Positions 1 to 7,994 of a stretch of DNA of 64,000 bases are shown here, piece after piece (within the stretch, counting starts at the first letter, position 1; every line of letters begins with the position of its first letter). A program made the translations under genes and the position numbers. The stretch lies in NCBI RefSeq assembly GCF_900109645.1, contig NZ_FOBG01000001.1, positions 868,001 through 932,000 of the forward strand. Reading direction: 5' to 3'. Source of the DNA: Duganella sp. CF402. Its GTDB lineage: Bacteria; Pseudomonadota; Gammaproteobacteria; Burkholderiales; Burkholderiaceae_D. The notes beneath the pieces were generated by a model that had not been told where the DNA came from, did not search any database, and saw nothing but the letters and a program-made list of their open reading frames with translations.

Positions 1-2
1 CC

Positions 3-2504
3 GGCTATGGCAAAACTTCCGTGCTGCGGCTGCTGCGTGCCGGCCTGTCCACCGCCGATGCGCCGGTGGCGTGGCTGACCTTCGACCAGGCTGACCGTGA
101 TCCGGCGCGCTTGCTGCTGAGCCTGCGCGCCGCCTTGCTGGGTGACGCGGCCGAGGCCCACATGCCGCGCCTGCACGGCACCGCCGTGCGCCATCTGTTC
201 CTTGACGATGTAGAACAGCTGGACGAAGGCGCGATCCGCCTGCTGTTGTCGGTGATCGTGGAAGTGCTGCCGCCGGACCTGCGCGTGTACCTGGCTGGCC
301 GTGGCCTGCACCAGGTCAGCGTGGCCTCGCTCAAGGCCAAGCAGATGCTGCTGGAGCTGAACCTTGAAAGCCTGCGCTTCGTTCCGGCCGAAACAGAAAT
401 CTACCTGCGCCAGTCGCACCTGTTCCTGTCCGACGAGCACGTGCGATGGCTGCACCAGGCCACTGAAGGCTGGCCGGCCGCGCTGGAATTGCTGGTGCTG
501 GCGTGGAAGCGCATTCAAGGCAATGCGGAGTCGCTGCCCGACCTGCACGGTACCGAGGACCTGAGCGACTATCTGGCCGAGGAAGTGCTGCGCGCCCAGC
601 CCGAGGAGGTGCAAGCCTTCCTGATCGCCACCGCGCCGCTGCAATCGTTTTGCGTGGAGCTGGCAGATGCCGTGCGCGGCAGCGACGACAGCCGGGAGCT
701 GATCGTCCGCACCCGTTTGTCCGGCTTGCCGATCCAGCCGATCGGCGAGCACTGGTTCCGTTATCATCCGCTGTTTGCCGGCCACATTGTGCGGCACCGC
801 TTGCCGGCCGGCGCCGGCCGCGCGCTGGTGTACGCGCGCGCAGGGCAATGGCTGGCCGCGAACGACCGCGGCCTGGACGCCTTCGATTGCTATATCAAGG
901 CCGGCCAGCACGAGGCGGCGGCCGACGTGCTCGAAGCCCTGGGCGAGACACTGCTGGTGCGCGCCCAGTTCCCCAGCATCACGCATTGCTGCGGCCAGTT
1001 GCCGGAAGCCTTGCTGCGGCGGCGCCCGGAGATCTTGCGGGTGCTGCTGGTAGCGCTCACTTATTCACCGCGCCACGAGGACGGAGCGCACTGGCTGGAA
1101 TATTTCCGCGCCCAGGCGGCGCAGCCTGATGCCGACCGCGTCTACGGCGACGTCCTGCGTGGGTTCGAGCCGGTGCAGGCTTTCCTCGAAGGCGATGTGA
1201 CGCGCGCCATCGGCCTGACCGAGCGCTATTGGCCTGCGCAGCAGCAGGCGCGCCCCGTCGAGCGCGGCATGCTGGCCACCAGCAGTGCCTGCGCCTACCT
1301 GATACGCGGCATGCTGCCGCAAGCGGTGCAAATGCTGATCGAGGCGCGGCGCACCTGTGCAGAATCCGGCAGCCTGACCACAATGGCGGTGGTGGTCTAC
1401 CTGCAAGCCTATATGGACGCGATGCAGGGCCGCTTCGACGCGGCGCTGCAGCAGATCGCACTGATTGACGAGATACAGAAAAAGCACAGCAGCGCCATTC
1501 CGGCTGCCTTCCTGTACCGCTACAGCGCCGGGCTGTTCCTGATGGTGCTGTACGAAACCAACCGCATCGACGATGCGCAGCTGCGCGTGAAGTTCGCGCG
1601 CGGCATCGCCGGCATCGGCCTGCCGTGGGACACCGTGGCTGGCGTGCAGGTGACGCAGGCGCGCCTGATGGCGCTGCAGATGGGGCCGGCGGCCGCCAAG
1701 CGCTGGCTGGAATGCGAGATCATGCGGGTGCGCAAACAGCCCACGCCGCGGCTGCGCGCGGCTTTGGAGAGCGAATTGTCGCGGCTGGTGGTGTTGGGCG
1801 GGAATCGTGCCGCCATCGCCGGCTACGCGGCGCTGCTCAATGCCGATCCTGCCGAGGCGGTCGGCGTCGATGGCAACGGGCCGCTGCCGGAATGGATGTT
1901 TTCCAGCCAGGAGATCGATGGCGGCGGCATAGCGCAAGCGCGGCTGGCGATCGCCGACGGCCGCACGCAGGCGGCGCAAGTGCGCTTGCAGCGCTTGCTG
2001 CGCCAGGCTGAGGAAAGCGGGCGGCGTTGGCGTGCAGTGAAACTGCGCGTGTTGCTGGCGTTGGCCGCCGCGCGCGGCGGCGATCCGCTTGAAGCGTTGG
2101 CGCGCATGGCCTTGGCGCTGGAGCAGGGCGCACAGTGCGGCATGGTGCGCAGCTTCCTTGACGAAGGCGAGGGCGTGGTCGGCTTGCTGGAACAGCTGCG
2201 CAGCGCGCCGCCCGCCCCCTTGAGCAGCGCCGCCAGCGCCCACCTGAATATCCTGCTGGCCTGCGGCGCGCGCGCCGGCGACGCCGCCCGGCCGCCGGTG
2301 GCGGAATTGACGCCCGCTGAAGCCAGCTTGCTGGAGCTGGTGGCGCAGGGTTTGAGCAACCGCGAAGTGGCGGACAGCCTTGGGCTGTCGATCAATACCG
2401 TGAAGTGGCACATGGCGCAGATCTTCAGCAAATTCGGCGTCGCCAACCGCGTGCAGGCGGTGAACCTGGCGCGCCAGGGCGGCATGCTGGGACGCAGCCG
2501 CTGA
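3..2504 (+). CDS. MalT-like LuxR-family ATP-dependent transcriptional regulator (5' partial)
   Basis: The gene runs in from before the window; 833 residues are visible. The first codons read GYGKTS, the end of a Walker A loop, and a Walker B-like LFLDD follows at about residue 65. The middle is a long helical, TPR-like region rich in Ala/Leu. The C-terminal 65 residues form a LuxR helix-turn-helix (LTPAEASLLELVAQG then SNREVADSLGLSINTVKWH). This order of STAND-type NTPase, helical sensor and LuxR DNA-binding domain is that of MalT/AlkS large regulators, which bind DNA when loaded with ATP and an inducer. The inducer cannot be read from the sequence. It is tempting to link it to the alpha-amylase 21 kb away, but no MalT-box was found there. 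Confidence 0.9.
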   Translation, partial: GYGKTSVLRLLRAGLSTADAPVAWLTFDQADRDPARLLLSLRAALLGDAAEAHMPRLHGTAVRHLFLDDVEQLDEGAIRLLLSVIVEVLPPDLRVYLAGRGLHQVSVASLKAKQMLLELNLESLRFVPAETEIYLRQSHLFLSDEHVRWLHQATEGWPAALELLVLAWKRIQGNAESLPDLHGTEDLSDYLAEEVLRAQPEEVQAFLIATAPLQSFCVELADAVRGSDDSRELIVRTRLSGLPIQPIGEHWFRYHPLFAGHIVRHRLPAGAGRALVYARAGQWLAANDRGLDAFDCYIKAGQHEAAADVLEALGETLLVRAQFPSITHCCGQLPEALLRRRPEILRVLLVALTYSPRHEDGAHWLEYFRAQAAQPDADRVYGDVLRGFEPVQAFLEGDVTRAIGLTERYWPAQQQARPVERGMLATSSACAYLIRGMLPQAVQMLIEARRTCAESGSLTTMAVVVYLQAYMDAMQGRFDAALQQIALIDEIQKKHSSAIPAAFLYRYSAGLFLMVLYETNRIDDAQLRVKFARGIAGIGLPWDTVAGVQVTQARLMALQMGPAAAKRWLECEIMRVRKQPTPRLRAALESELSRLVVLGGNRAAIAGYAALLNADPAEAVGVDGNGPLPEWMFSSQEIDGGGIAQARLAIADGRTQAAQVRLQRLLRQAEESGRRWRAVKLRVLLALAAARGGDPLEALARMALALEQGAQCGMVRSFLDEGEGVVGLLEQLRSAPPAPLSSAASAHLNILLACGARAGDAARPPVAELTPAEASLLELVAQGLSNREVADSLGLSINTVKWHMAQIFSKFGVANRVQAVNLARQGGMLGRSR

Positions 2505-2505
2505 T

Positions 2506-3252
2506 TTACCGCTGCGGCTTGCGCTTGACGGCTGGCGCCACCAACGCCGTGTTGAAGCGCGCGATCAACTCATTTTCCACGCGTTTGCTGCACATCAGGT
2601 GGCGCGCATAACCGGGCGGCATGTCGCGGAACATCACGATCTTCGTTTCGCTGTCGCTGTTCGAATAGTGGCCGAGGTAGTGCAGGATTTCCTCGATCGG
2701 CGCGAAGGTAATCTGCGCGCGGCCGACTTCAATCATGCGCAATACCTGCGGCATGTCGGCGTGGGTCTCCTTGCGCTGGGCGCGCATGACGGCGATTTCG
2801 CGGTCGAGGTAATCGCCGTACACAAAGCCGGTCTTCAGCAAAACCGTTACCGCTGGATCGGCCAGCACCGCACGCACCGTGACATCGCGCGGCAGTTGCA
2901 CCTGCGGCCCGGCGAAACCGGCCCACGGCGAATCCTGCGTAATCGGTTGGCTGAATTTGGCGAACTGCTGGCGTTCCTCCGTCTTGTACCAGCCCACAGA
3001 GCAGATGCGCTCCTCATTCTTCTTCACGCGCAGCACCTGCCGCACCGCCGGCACTTCCTTCCAGAAGACCTGGATACCGGCTTTGCGAAACGCTGCCACA
3101 GTGGGCGCCACGGTGATGCCGCCGACTGTGCCGTCCGGGTGCACCTCAAGATAAGGTGGACGCTGCACGATCTGCAGTTCCAGCGGTTCGATGGCGTTAG
3201 CCGCATGGGGCAGGAGCAGCAGGGGGAGGAGGTGGCGGGTGTGAAGCATCAT
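2506..3252 (-). CDS. Periplasmic amino-acid-type solute-binding protein (SBP family 3-like)
   Basis: 248 residues from the ATG at 3252, chosen because it begins a clean signal peptide (MMLHTRHLLPLLLLPHAANA, cleavage after ANA); an upstream in-frame ATG at 3300 would place polar residues before it. The mature protein reads like a small type-2 periplasmic binding fold, with an early PPYLEVHPDGTVGGI segment and a WYKTEER stretch typical of the SBP_bac_3/ABC amino-acid group often seen near signalling genes. No permease or ATPase lies beside it, so it may act as a stand-alone sensor rather than a transporter component. Its stop lies one base from the end of the convergent LuxR gene, and it is divergent from the diguanylate cyclase. 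Confidence 0.75.
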   Translation of the reverse strand: MMLHTRHLLPLLLLPHAANAIEPLELQIVQRPPYLEVHPDGTVGGITVAPTVAAFRKAGIQVFWKEVPAVRQVLRVKKNEERICSVGWYKTEERQQFAKFSQPITQDSPWAGFAGPQVQLPRDVTVRAVLADPAVTVLLKTGFVYGDYLDREIAVMRAQRKETHADMPQVLRMIEVGRAQITFAPIEEILHYLGHYSNSDSETKIVMFRDMPPGYARHLMCSKRVENELIARFNTALVAPAVKRKPQR

Positions 3253-3291
3253 GCCGATATGGTAAGAGCGTGCCCGGCATGCCGCACCACA

Positions 3292-3346
3292 CCAAAGCAT
3301 GGGCGCCGCAAAAAATCATCCGCATGGATTAATGCCCATGCTTTGG
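3292..3346. promoter_or_regulatory. 13-bp perfect inverted repeat between divergent genes
   Basis: CCAAAGCATGGGC at 3292-3304 is repeated as its exact reverse complement at 3334-3346 with a 29-base spacer. It lies in the 158-bp gap between the divergent solute-binding protein and GGDEF genes. It could be a paired operator for a regulator controlling both genes, or a stem-loop in either leader. There is no T-run after it, so it is not a standard terminator. Confidence 0.7.
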
Positions 3347-3410
3347 GATGGTGACAGGGGCTGTTGCGGGCGGCAGAATCGCACGTTACATTCATGCTGG
3401 AGAAGAGTTA

Positions 3411-4448
3411 ATGCCTACCGAACGGGCGCTGTCGCCCTTGCCCGGCACCTTGAAAAAGCTGGGCGTGATCACCGCGATACGCGATACCCAGTTGGTCGAA
3501 CAGAGTTTGCTGCGCACCCTGGCGCCCATCCTCGGCGTGCTGGAAACCTCGCTGTACCGCATCAATGGCCAGCACCAGATCACCCACATCCTGCATCACT
3601 CGCGCACCGGCACGCGCGACAGCGCCGGGGCCGAGCGCATCGCCGAGCGGATCGAGGCGATCCGCAACGAAACCAACCTGCCCGAGCATATCGCGCTGTT
3701 GATCGACAACGTGCGCCTGCTGGGGCAAGCCTGCAACCGGCCCGGCCCGGAAGGGCTGGTGTTCTGCTATCCGCTGCGCAGCGGCGAGCAGCAATGCGGC
3801 TACCTGGTGTTTGAGCGCCGCCGCCAGTTGACGGCGATGGAGGACGCGGTGGTGACCGGCGTGCTGCAGGTGTACTCCAACTATTACGCGCTGCTGGACT
3901 CGAGCCAGCGCGACCGCCTGACCGGGCTGCACAACCGTTATGCGATGGAAGTCAGCCTCGATCGCCTGTGGGAAGAACTGTCCAACCACCTGCCGCCGCG
4001 CGACGGCTATTGGCTGGCGGTGCTCGATATCGATCACTTCAAGAACATCAACGACCAGTATGGGCATGTGATCGGCGATGAAATCCTGCTGCTGGTGTCG
4101 CGTGTGCTGGGAAAGACTTTGCGCCGTACGGACATGCTGTTCCGCTACGGCGGCGAGGAGTTCATCGTCATCGTCGAAGCGCGCGACCTCGAACTGGCGA
4201 CGCAGTTTTTCGAACGCTTGCGCAAGGCGGTCGAGTCGTATCGCTATCCGCAAGTGGGGCAGGTGACGCTCAGCGGCGGTTTCAGCGCGGTCGCCACCAC
4301 CGTGCTGCCGAAGAGCATACTGGAACGCGCCGACCGCGCCATGTACGAAGCCAAGAAGGCCGGCCGCAACCGCGTCTTCCACTACCAAGCCCTGCTCGAT
4401 CAGGGCGTGCTGGAAGAACTGGAAACCGGCAGCATCACGCTGTTTTGA
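3411..4448 (+). CDS. GGDEF diguanylate cyclase
   Basis: 345 residues. The ATG at 3411 follows a good ribosome site (GGAGAAG), which is why it is preferred over the in-frame start at 3348. The first ~155 residues look like a GAF-type cytosolic sensor; there are no membrane segments. The C-terminal half is a GGDEF domain, with RLTGLHNRYAME at its start, DIDHFKNIND for metal binding and the active-site loop GGEEF at residues 247-251. An RRTD inhibitory site lies five residues before the loop, so product feedback by c-di-GMP is likely. It should synthesise c-di-GMP from two GTP in response to an unknown ligand. It is followed by a terminator shared with lysS. Confidence 0.92.
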   Translation: MPTERALSPLPGTLKKLGVITAIRDTQLVEQSLLRTLAPILGVLETSLYRINGQHQITHILHHSRTGTRDSAGAERIAERIEAIRNETNLPEHIALLIDNVRLLGQACNRPGPEGLVFCYPLRSGEQQCGYLVFERRRQLTAMEDAVVTGVLQVYSNYYALLDSSQRDRLTGLHNRYAMEVSLDRLWEELSNHLPPRDGYWLAVLDIDHFKNINDQYGHVIGDEILLLVSRVLGKTLRRTDMLFRYGGEEFIVIVEARDLELATQFFERLRKAVESYRYPQVGQVTLSGGFSAVATTVLPKSILERADRAMYEAKKAGRNRVFHYQALLDQGVLEELETGSITLF

Positions 4449-4456
4449 CGTAAAAA

Positions 4457-4486
4457 AAGCCGCCCGGTGGGCGGCTTCTCGTTTTG
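4457..4486. terminator. Bidirectional intrinsic terminator (GGDEF gene / lysS)
   Basis: A seven-base-pair stem GCCGCCC (4459-4465), loop GGT and GGGCGGC (4469-4475) is preceded by a run of seven A and followed by TTCTCGTTTT. It lies between two convergent genes and can serve both strands. Confidence 0.88.
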
Positions 4487-4490
4487 GTGA

Positions 4491-6020
4491 TTAGTCTTCG
4501 CGGCGCAGGTGCGGGAAGAGCAGGACGTCGCGGATGTTTGGCGAGTCGGTCAGCAGCATCATCAGGCGGTCGATGCCGATGCCGCAACCGCCGGCTGGCG
4601 GCATGCCGTATTCCAGCGCGCGGATGTAGTCGGCGTCGTAGAACATAGCCTCTTCATCGCCCGCATCCTTGGCCGCCACTTGCGACAGGAAGCGTGCCGC
4701 CTGGTCTTCCGCATCGTTCAGCTCCGAGAAGCCGTTGGCGATTTCGCGGCCAACCATGAACAGCTCGAAGCGCTCGGTGATGCCTTCGCGGGTGTCCGAA
4801 GCACGCGCCAGCGGCGATACTTCGACCGGGTAGTCGATGATGAAGGTCGGCTCCCACAGCTGCGCTTCGGCGGTTTCTTCGAACAGCGCCAGTTGCAGCG
4901 CGCCCAGACCGGCGGTGGCGAAAGGCTTCACACCGAACTTCAGCAGTTCTTTCTTGATGAATTCCGCATCGTTCAGCTGCACGTCGGTGTAGTGCGGCGC
5001 GAACTTGTTGATGGCGCCGACGATGGTCAGGCGGTGGAATGGCTTGGACAGGTCCAGCTCACGGCCGCCGTAGGTCAGCACTGCGGTGCCTTTGGCGTCG
5101 ATTGCGGCCTGGCGGATCACGGACTCGGTGAAGTCCATCAGCCACTGGTAATCGGTGTAGGCCGCGTAGAATTCCATCATGGTGAATTCTGGATTGTGAC
5201 GGACCGACACGCCTTCGTTACGGAAGTTGCGGTTGATCTCGAACACGCGGTCGAAACCGCCCACCACCAGGCGCTTCAGGTACAGCTCAGGCGCGATACG
5301 CAGGAACATCTGCATGTCGAGCGCGTTGTGGTGGGTGATGAATGGCTTGGCCGCCGCGCCGCCCGGAATCGGGTGCAGCATCGGGGTTTCCACTTCCATG
5401 AAGTCGTTCTTTTCCATGAAGCGGCGGATCGACGACATCGCGGCGGTACGCGCCTTGAAGGTGCGGCGGGTTTCCTCGTTCATGATCAGGTCCACGTAGC
5501 GCTGGCGGTACTTGGTTTCCTGGTCGGCCAGGCCGTGGAACTTGTCCGGCAGCGGGCGCAGCGACTTGGTGATCAGACGCAGTTCGGTGACCTTGATGGT
5601 CAGTTCATCGGTCTTGGTCTTGAACAGGGTGCCGACCACGCCCAGGATATCGCCCAGGTCATAGTGGTGCAGCGCGGCCATCGCGGCTTCGCCGGTCAGG
5701 TCCAGCGTGGCGTAGATCTGGATACGGCCGTCGGCGTTAGGGCCCGAGGCGTCTTGCAGGGTAGCGAAAGCGGCCTTCTTGCCGGCTTCGCGCTTCAGCA
5801 TCATGCGGCCTGCCAGCTTGACGGTGACCGGAGTGGCTTCCAGATCTTCACGCGATTTCTCGCCGTACTGCGCGTGCAGGTCGGCAGCCTTGTGCTCCGG
5901 CTTGAAGTCGTTCGGGAAGGCGACGCCCTGGGCGCGGATGGCGGCCAGTTTGGCGCGGCGTTCTGCGATGATTTTGTTTTCGTCCGGGGCGGCTGCTTGG
6001 TCTTGAAGATCCGTAGTCAT
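4491..6020 (-). CDS. lysS: Lysyl-tRNA synthetase (class II)
   Basis: 509 residues, the usual length for bacterial class II LysRS. An N-terminal OB-fold anticodon-binding domain (about 50-180) is followed by the catalytic core. Class II motif 2 is visible ([20 protein letters not shown]), as is motif 3 near the end ([16 protein letters not shown]). It charges tRNA-Lys with lysine in the cytosol. It is last in a minus-strand prfB, HAD phosphatase, lysS run; prfB next to lysS is an old conserved neighbourhood in proteobacteria, here interrupted by the phosphatase gene with 27 bp before lysS. Confidence 0.97.
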   Translation of the reverse strand: MTTDLQDQAAAPDENKIIAERRAKLAAIRAQGVAFPNDFKPEHKAADLHAQYGEKSREDLEATPVTVKLAGRMMLKREAGKKAAFATLQDASGPNADGRIQIYATLDLTGEAAMAALHHYDLGDILGVVGTLFKTKTDELTIKVTELRLITKSLRPLPDKFHGLADQETKYRQRYVDLIMNEETRRTFKARTAAMSSIRRFMEKNDFMEVETPMLHPIPGGAAAKPFITHHNALDMQMFLRIAPELYLKRLVVGGFDRVFEINRNFRNEGVSVRHNPEFTMMEFYAAYTDYQWLMDFTESVIRQAAIDAKGTAVLTYGGRELDLSKPFHRLTIVGAINKFAPHYTDVQLNDAEFIKKELLKFGVKPFATAGLGALQLALFEETAEAQLWEPTFIIDYPVEVSPLARASDTREGITERFELFMVGREIANGFSELNDAEDQAARFLSQVAAKDAGDEEAMFYDADYIRALEYGMPPAGGCGIGIDRLMMLLTDSPNIRDVLLFPHLRRED

Positions 6021-6047
6021 GGTCTTTACTTTTGTTGAGGTGATTAT

Positions 6048-6725
6048 TTAGTTAGTGGCGGGTGCGTACGAAGAAAGCAGCTCGTCCACATCCAGCTCGC
6101 TGAAGTCGCGCACGACGGCGATGACGTTGTCGAATTCCTTAAACGCTTCAGCCGGCAAAGTGGTTGTCAGCACCACGGCGCGCATGCCTGCGCGGCGCGC
6201 CGCTTCCACGCCCAGCGGCGCGTCTTCGAACACGATGCTGTCCGCCGGCAGGGCGCCTGCGCGCTCGGCCGCCAGCAGGAACACGTCCGGATTCGGCTTG
6301 CCGCGCGCCACATCGGCGGCGCCGGCGATGGCGTTGAATTCCTTGCGCAGGTCCAGACCATCGAGCGTGAAATCGATGTTCTCGTTCGGCGCGGCGGTAG
6401 CCACGGCCAGCTTGATGCCGGCCGCCTTGGCGCGCGTGATGAAGTCGACGAAGCCGGTGGTCGGCGCCAGGTGCGGCGCGTACATCTCGCGGTACAGTTC
6501 TTCCTTCTCGAAATCGAGCGCCGCGCTTTCTTCCTTGGTCAACTGCTTGCCAAAGTAGGTGCTCATGATTTCGTGGCCCTGGCGGCCGGCGGTATTGCGG
6601 AAGAATTCATCCGCATCGACCACGTGGCCGCGGCGCTGGAAAAACTCCAGCCACGACTTCACGTGGAAGGACATGTTGTCGACAATGGTGCCGTCCATGT
6701 CGAAGATAAATGCGCGCTGGGTCAT
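6048..6725 (-). CDS. HAD-superfamily phosphatase (beta-phosphoglucomutase-like)
   Basis: 225 residues. The DxD motif of HAD motif I is at the N-terminus (FIFDMDGTIVDN, nucleophile Asp at residue 9), a helical cap follows (residues ~20-90), the Ser/Thr of motif II is in the ATAAPNENI stretch, and the motif III/IV region reads GKPNPDVFLLAAE and VFEDAPLGVEAARRAGM. This is the subfamily containing beta-phosphoglucomutase, phosphoglycolate phosphatase and sugar-phosphate phosphatases; the substrate cannot be fixed from sequence. The start codon is three bases after the prfB stop, so it is co-transcribed with prfB. Confidence 0.9.
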   Translation of the reverse strand: MTQRAFIFDMDGTIVDNMSFHVKSWLEFFQRRGHVVDADEFFRNTAGRQGHEIMSTYFGKQLTKEESAALDFEKEELYREMYAPHLAPTTGFVDFITRAKAAGIKLAVATAAPNENIDFTLDGLDLRKEFNAIAGAADVARGKPNPDVFLLAAERAGALPADSIVFEDAPLGVEAARRAGMRAVVLTTTLPAEAFKEFDNVIAVVRDFSELDVDELLSSYAPATN

Positions 6726-6728
6726 GGA

Positions 6729-7833
6729 TTACACGCCTTGCTTCAGCGAGGCTGAAATGAAGTCATCCAGGTCGCCGTCCAGCACACCCTTGGTGTTGCC
6801 GGTTTCGAAGTTGGTACGCAAGTCCTTGATGCGCGACTGGTCCAGCACATACGAGCGAATCTGGTGGCCCCAGCCCACGTCGGTCTTGGAGTCTTCCAGT
6901 TTCTGCTGCTCGCTCATGCGCTTGCGCAGTTCCAGTTCGTACAGCTTCGCCTTCAGCATTTCCATCGCTTCGGCCTTGTTGCGGTGCTGCGAACGGTCGT
7001 TCTGGCACTGGACCACGATGCCCGACGGGCCGTGGGTCAGACGCACTGCGGAGTCGGTTTTGTTAATGTGCTGACCACCGGCGCCCGATGCGCGGTAGGT
7101 GTCGATACGCAGGTCGGCAGGATTGATCTCGATATCGATCGAATCATCCACTTCCGGATACACAAACAGCGACACGAACGAGGTGTGGCGGCCGCCTGCC
7201 GAGTCGAACGGCGATTTGCGTACCAGGCGGTGCACGCCGGTCTCGGTGCGCAGGAAGCCGTAGGCGTATTCGCCTTCCACTTTCAGGGTGGCGGTCTTGA
7301 TGCCGGCGACCTCGCCGTCGGATTGCTCCATGATCTCGACCTTGAAGCCTTTGCGTTCGCAATAGCGCAGGTACTGGCGCAGCAGCATGGAAGCCCAGTC
7401 TTGCGCCTCGGTGCCGCCGGCGCCGGATTGGATGTCGACGAAGCAGTTGTTCGGGTCCATCGGATTGTTGAACATCCGGCGGAACTCCATGCCTTCGATG
7501 ACTTTGCGGACGTCTTCAATATCGACGATCAGCGCCTCCAGCGTGTCGTCGTCGCCTTCTTCCTTGGCCATGTCGATCAGGTCGGCCATGTCTTTCAGGT
7601 CGGCGTTAGCCTTGGTCAGCGCGTCGACCACCGCTTCCAGCGATTTTTTCTCTTTGCCCAGATCCTGAGCTTTTTTAGGATCGTTCCAGACCGCAGGATC
7701 TTCCAGCTCGCCGTTTACTTGTTCGAGCTTGTCGACTTTGCGATCGAAGTCAAAGATACCTCCGAAGTTCAGCTTCGCGCGTGGTCAGATCGGCGAGCAG
7801 GGAGGTGAGGGCGTTGATGCGTTCGGCTTCCAT
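6729..7833 (-). CDS. prfB: Peptide chain release factor 2, with programmed +1 frameshift
   Basis: RF2 is encoded in two overlapping frames. The first runs from ATG at 7833 to CTT at 7755-7753 (27 codons ending RRYL) and meets TGA at 7752-7750. Skipping the T at 7752 continues with GAC into the 340-codon main frame, giving 367 residues against 365 in E. coli. The stop-recognising SPF motif (RKSPFDSAG) and the catalytic GGQ motif ([16 protein letters not shown]) are present. RF2 ends translation at UGA and UAA; the in-frame UGA lets the cell sense its own RF2 level. It is first gene of the prfB, HAD phosphatase, lysS run and divergent from cpdB. It is not a broken gene. Confidence 0.97.
7749..7764 (-). 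other. prfB programmed frameshift signal
   Basis: On the minus strand the sequence is CGGAGGTATCTTTGAC: an internal Shine-Dalgarno-like GGAGG, then TAT, the slippery CTT and the in-frame TGA followed by C. This spacing and the CTT TGA C core match the classical bacterial RF2 frameshift site; the E. coli version has AGGGGG in place of CGGAGG. Confidence 0.95.
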
Positions 7834-7994
7834 GATGTTCTTCTTCTCTAAGGCTGAAATCAAACCTTGGATTATACCGTAACCGGCTACGCTCTCCCAG
7901 TGCTGTACGGCGGCTACCCCGACGGCCCTGAAATCCTGCCATTTAAGCCACAAAACGTATAGAATATTGCAGCCTGCAACTTATCCAGTCGTCC

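Noticed and set aside
1065..2411. 448-codon open frame antisense to the LuxR regulator, and similar long antisense frames at 4509-6038, 7914-10007, 28328-30514, 49406-51814 and 57474-59333.
   Set aside because: They lie fully opposite recognisable genes, translate to low-complexity His/Gln/Arg/Ala-rich sequence and have no start context. They are high-GC artefacts.
7750..7833. Short frame that ends in TGA upstream of the main prfB frame, looking like a truncated or frameshifted pseudogene.
   Set aside because: The stop is the programmed RF2 frameshift signal; joined length matches RF2.
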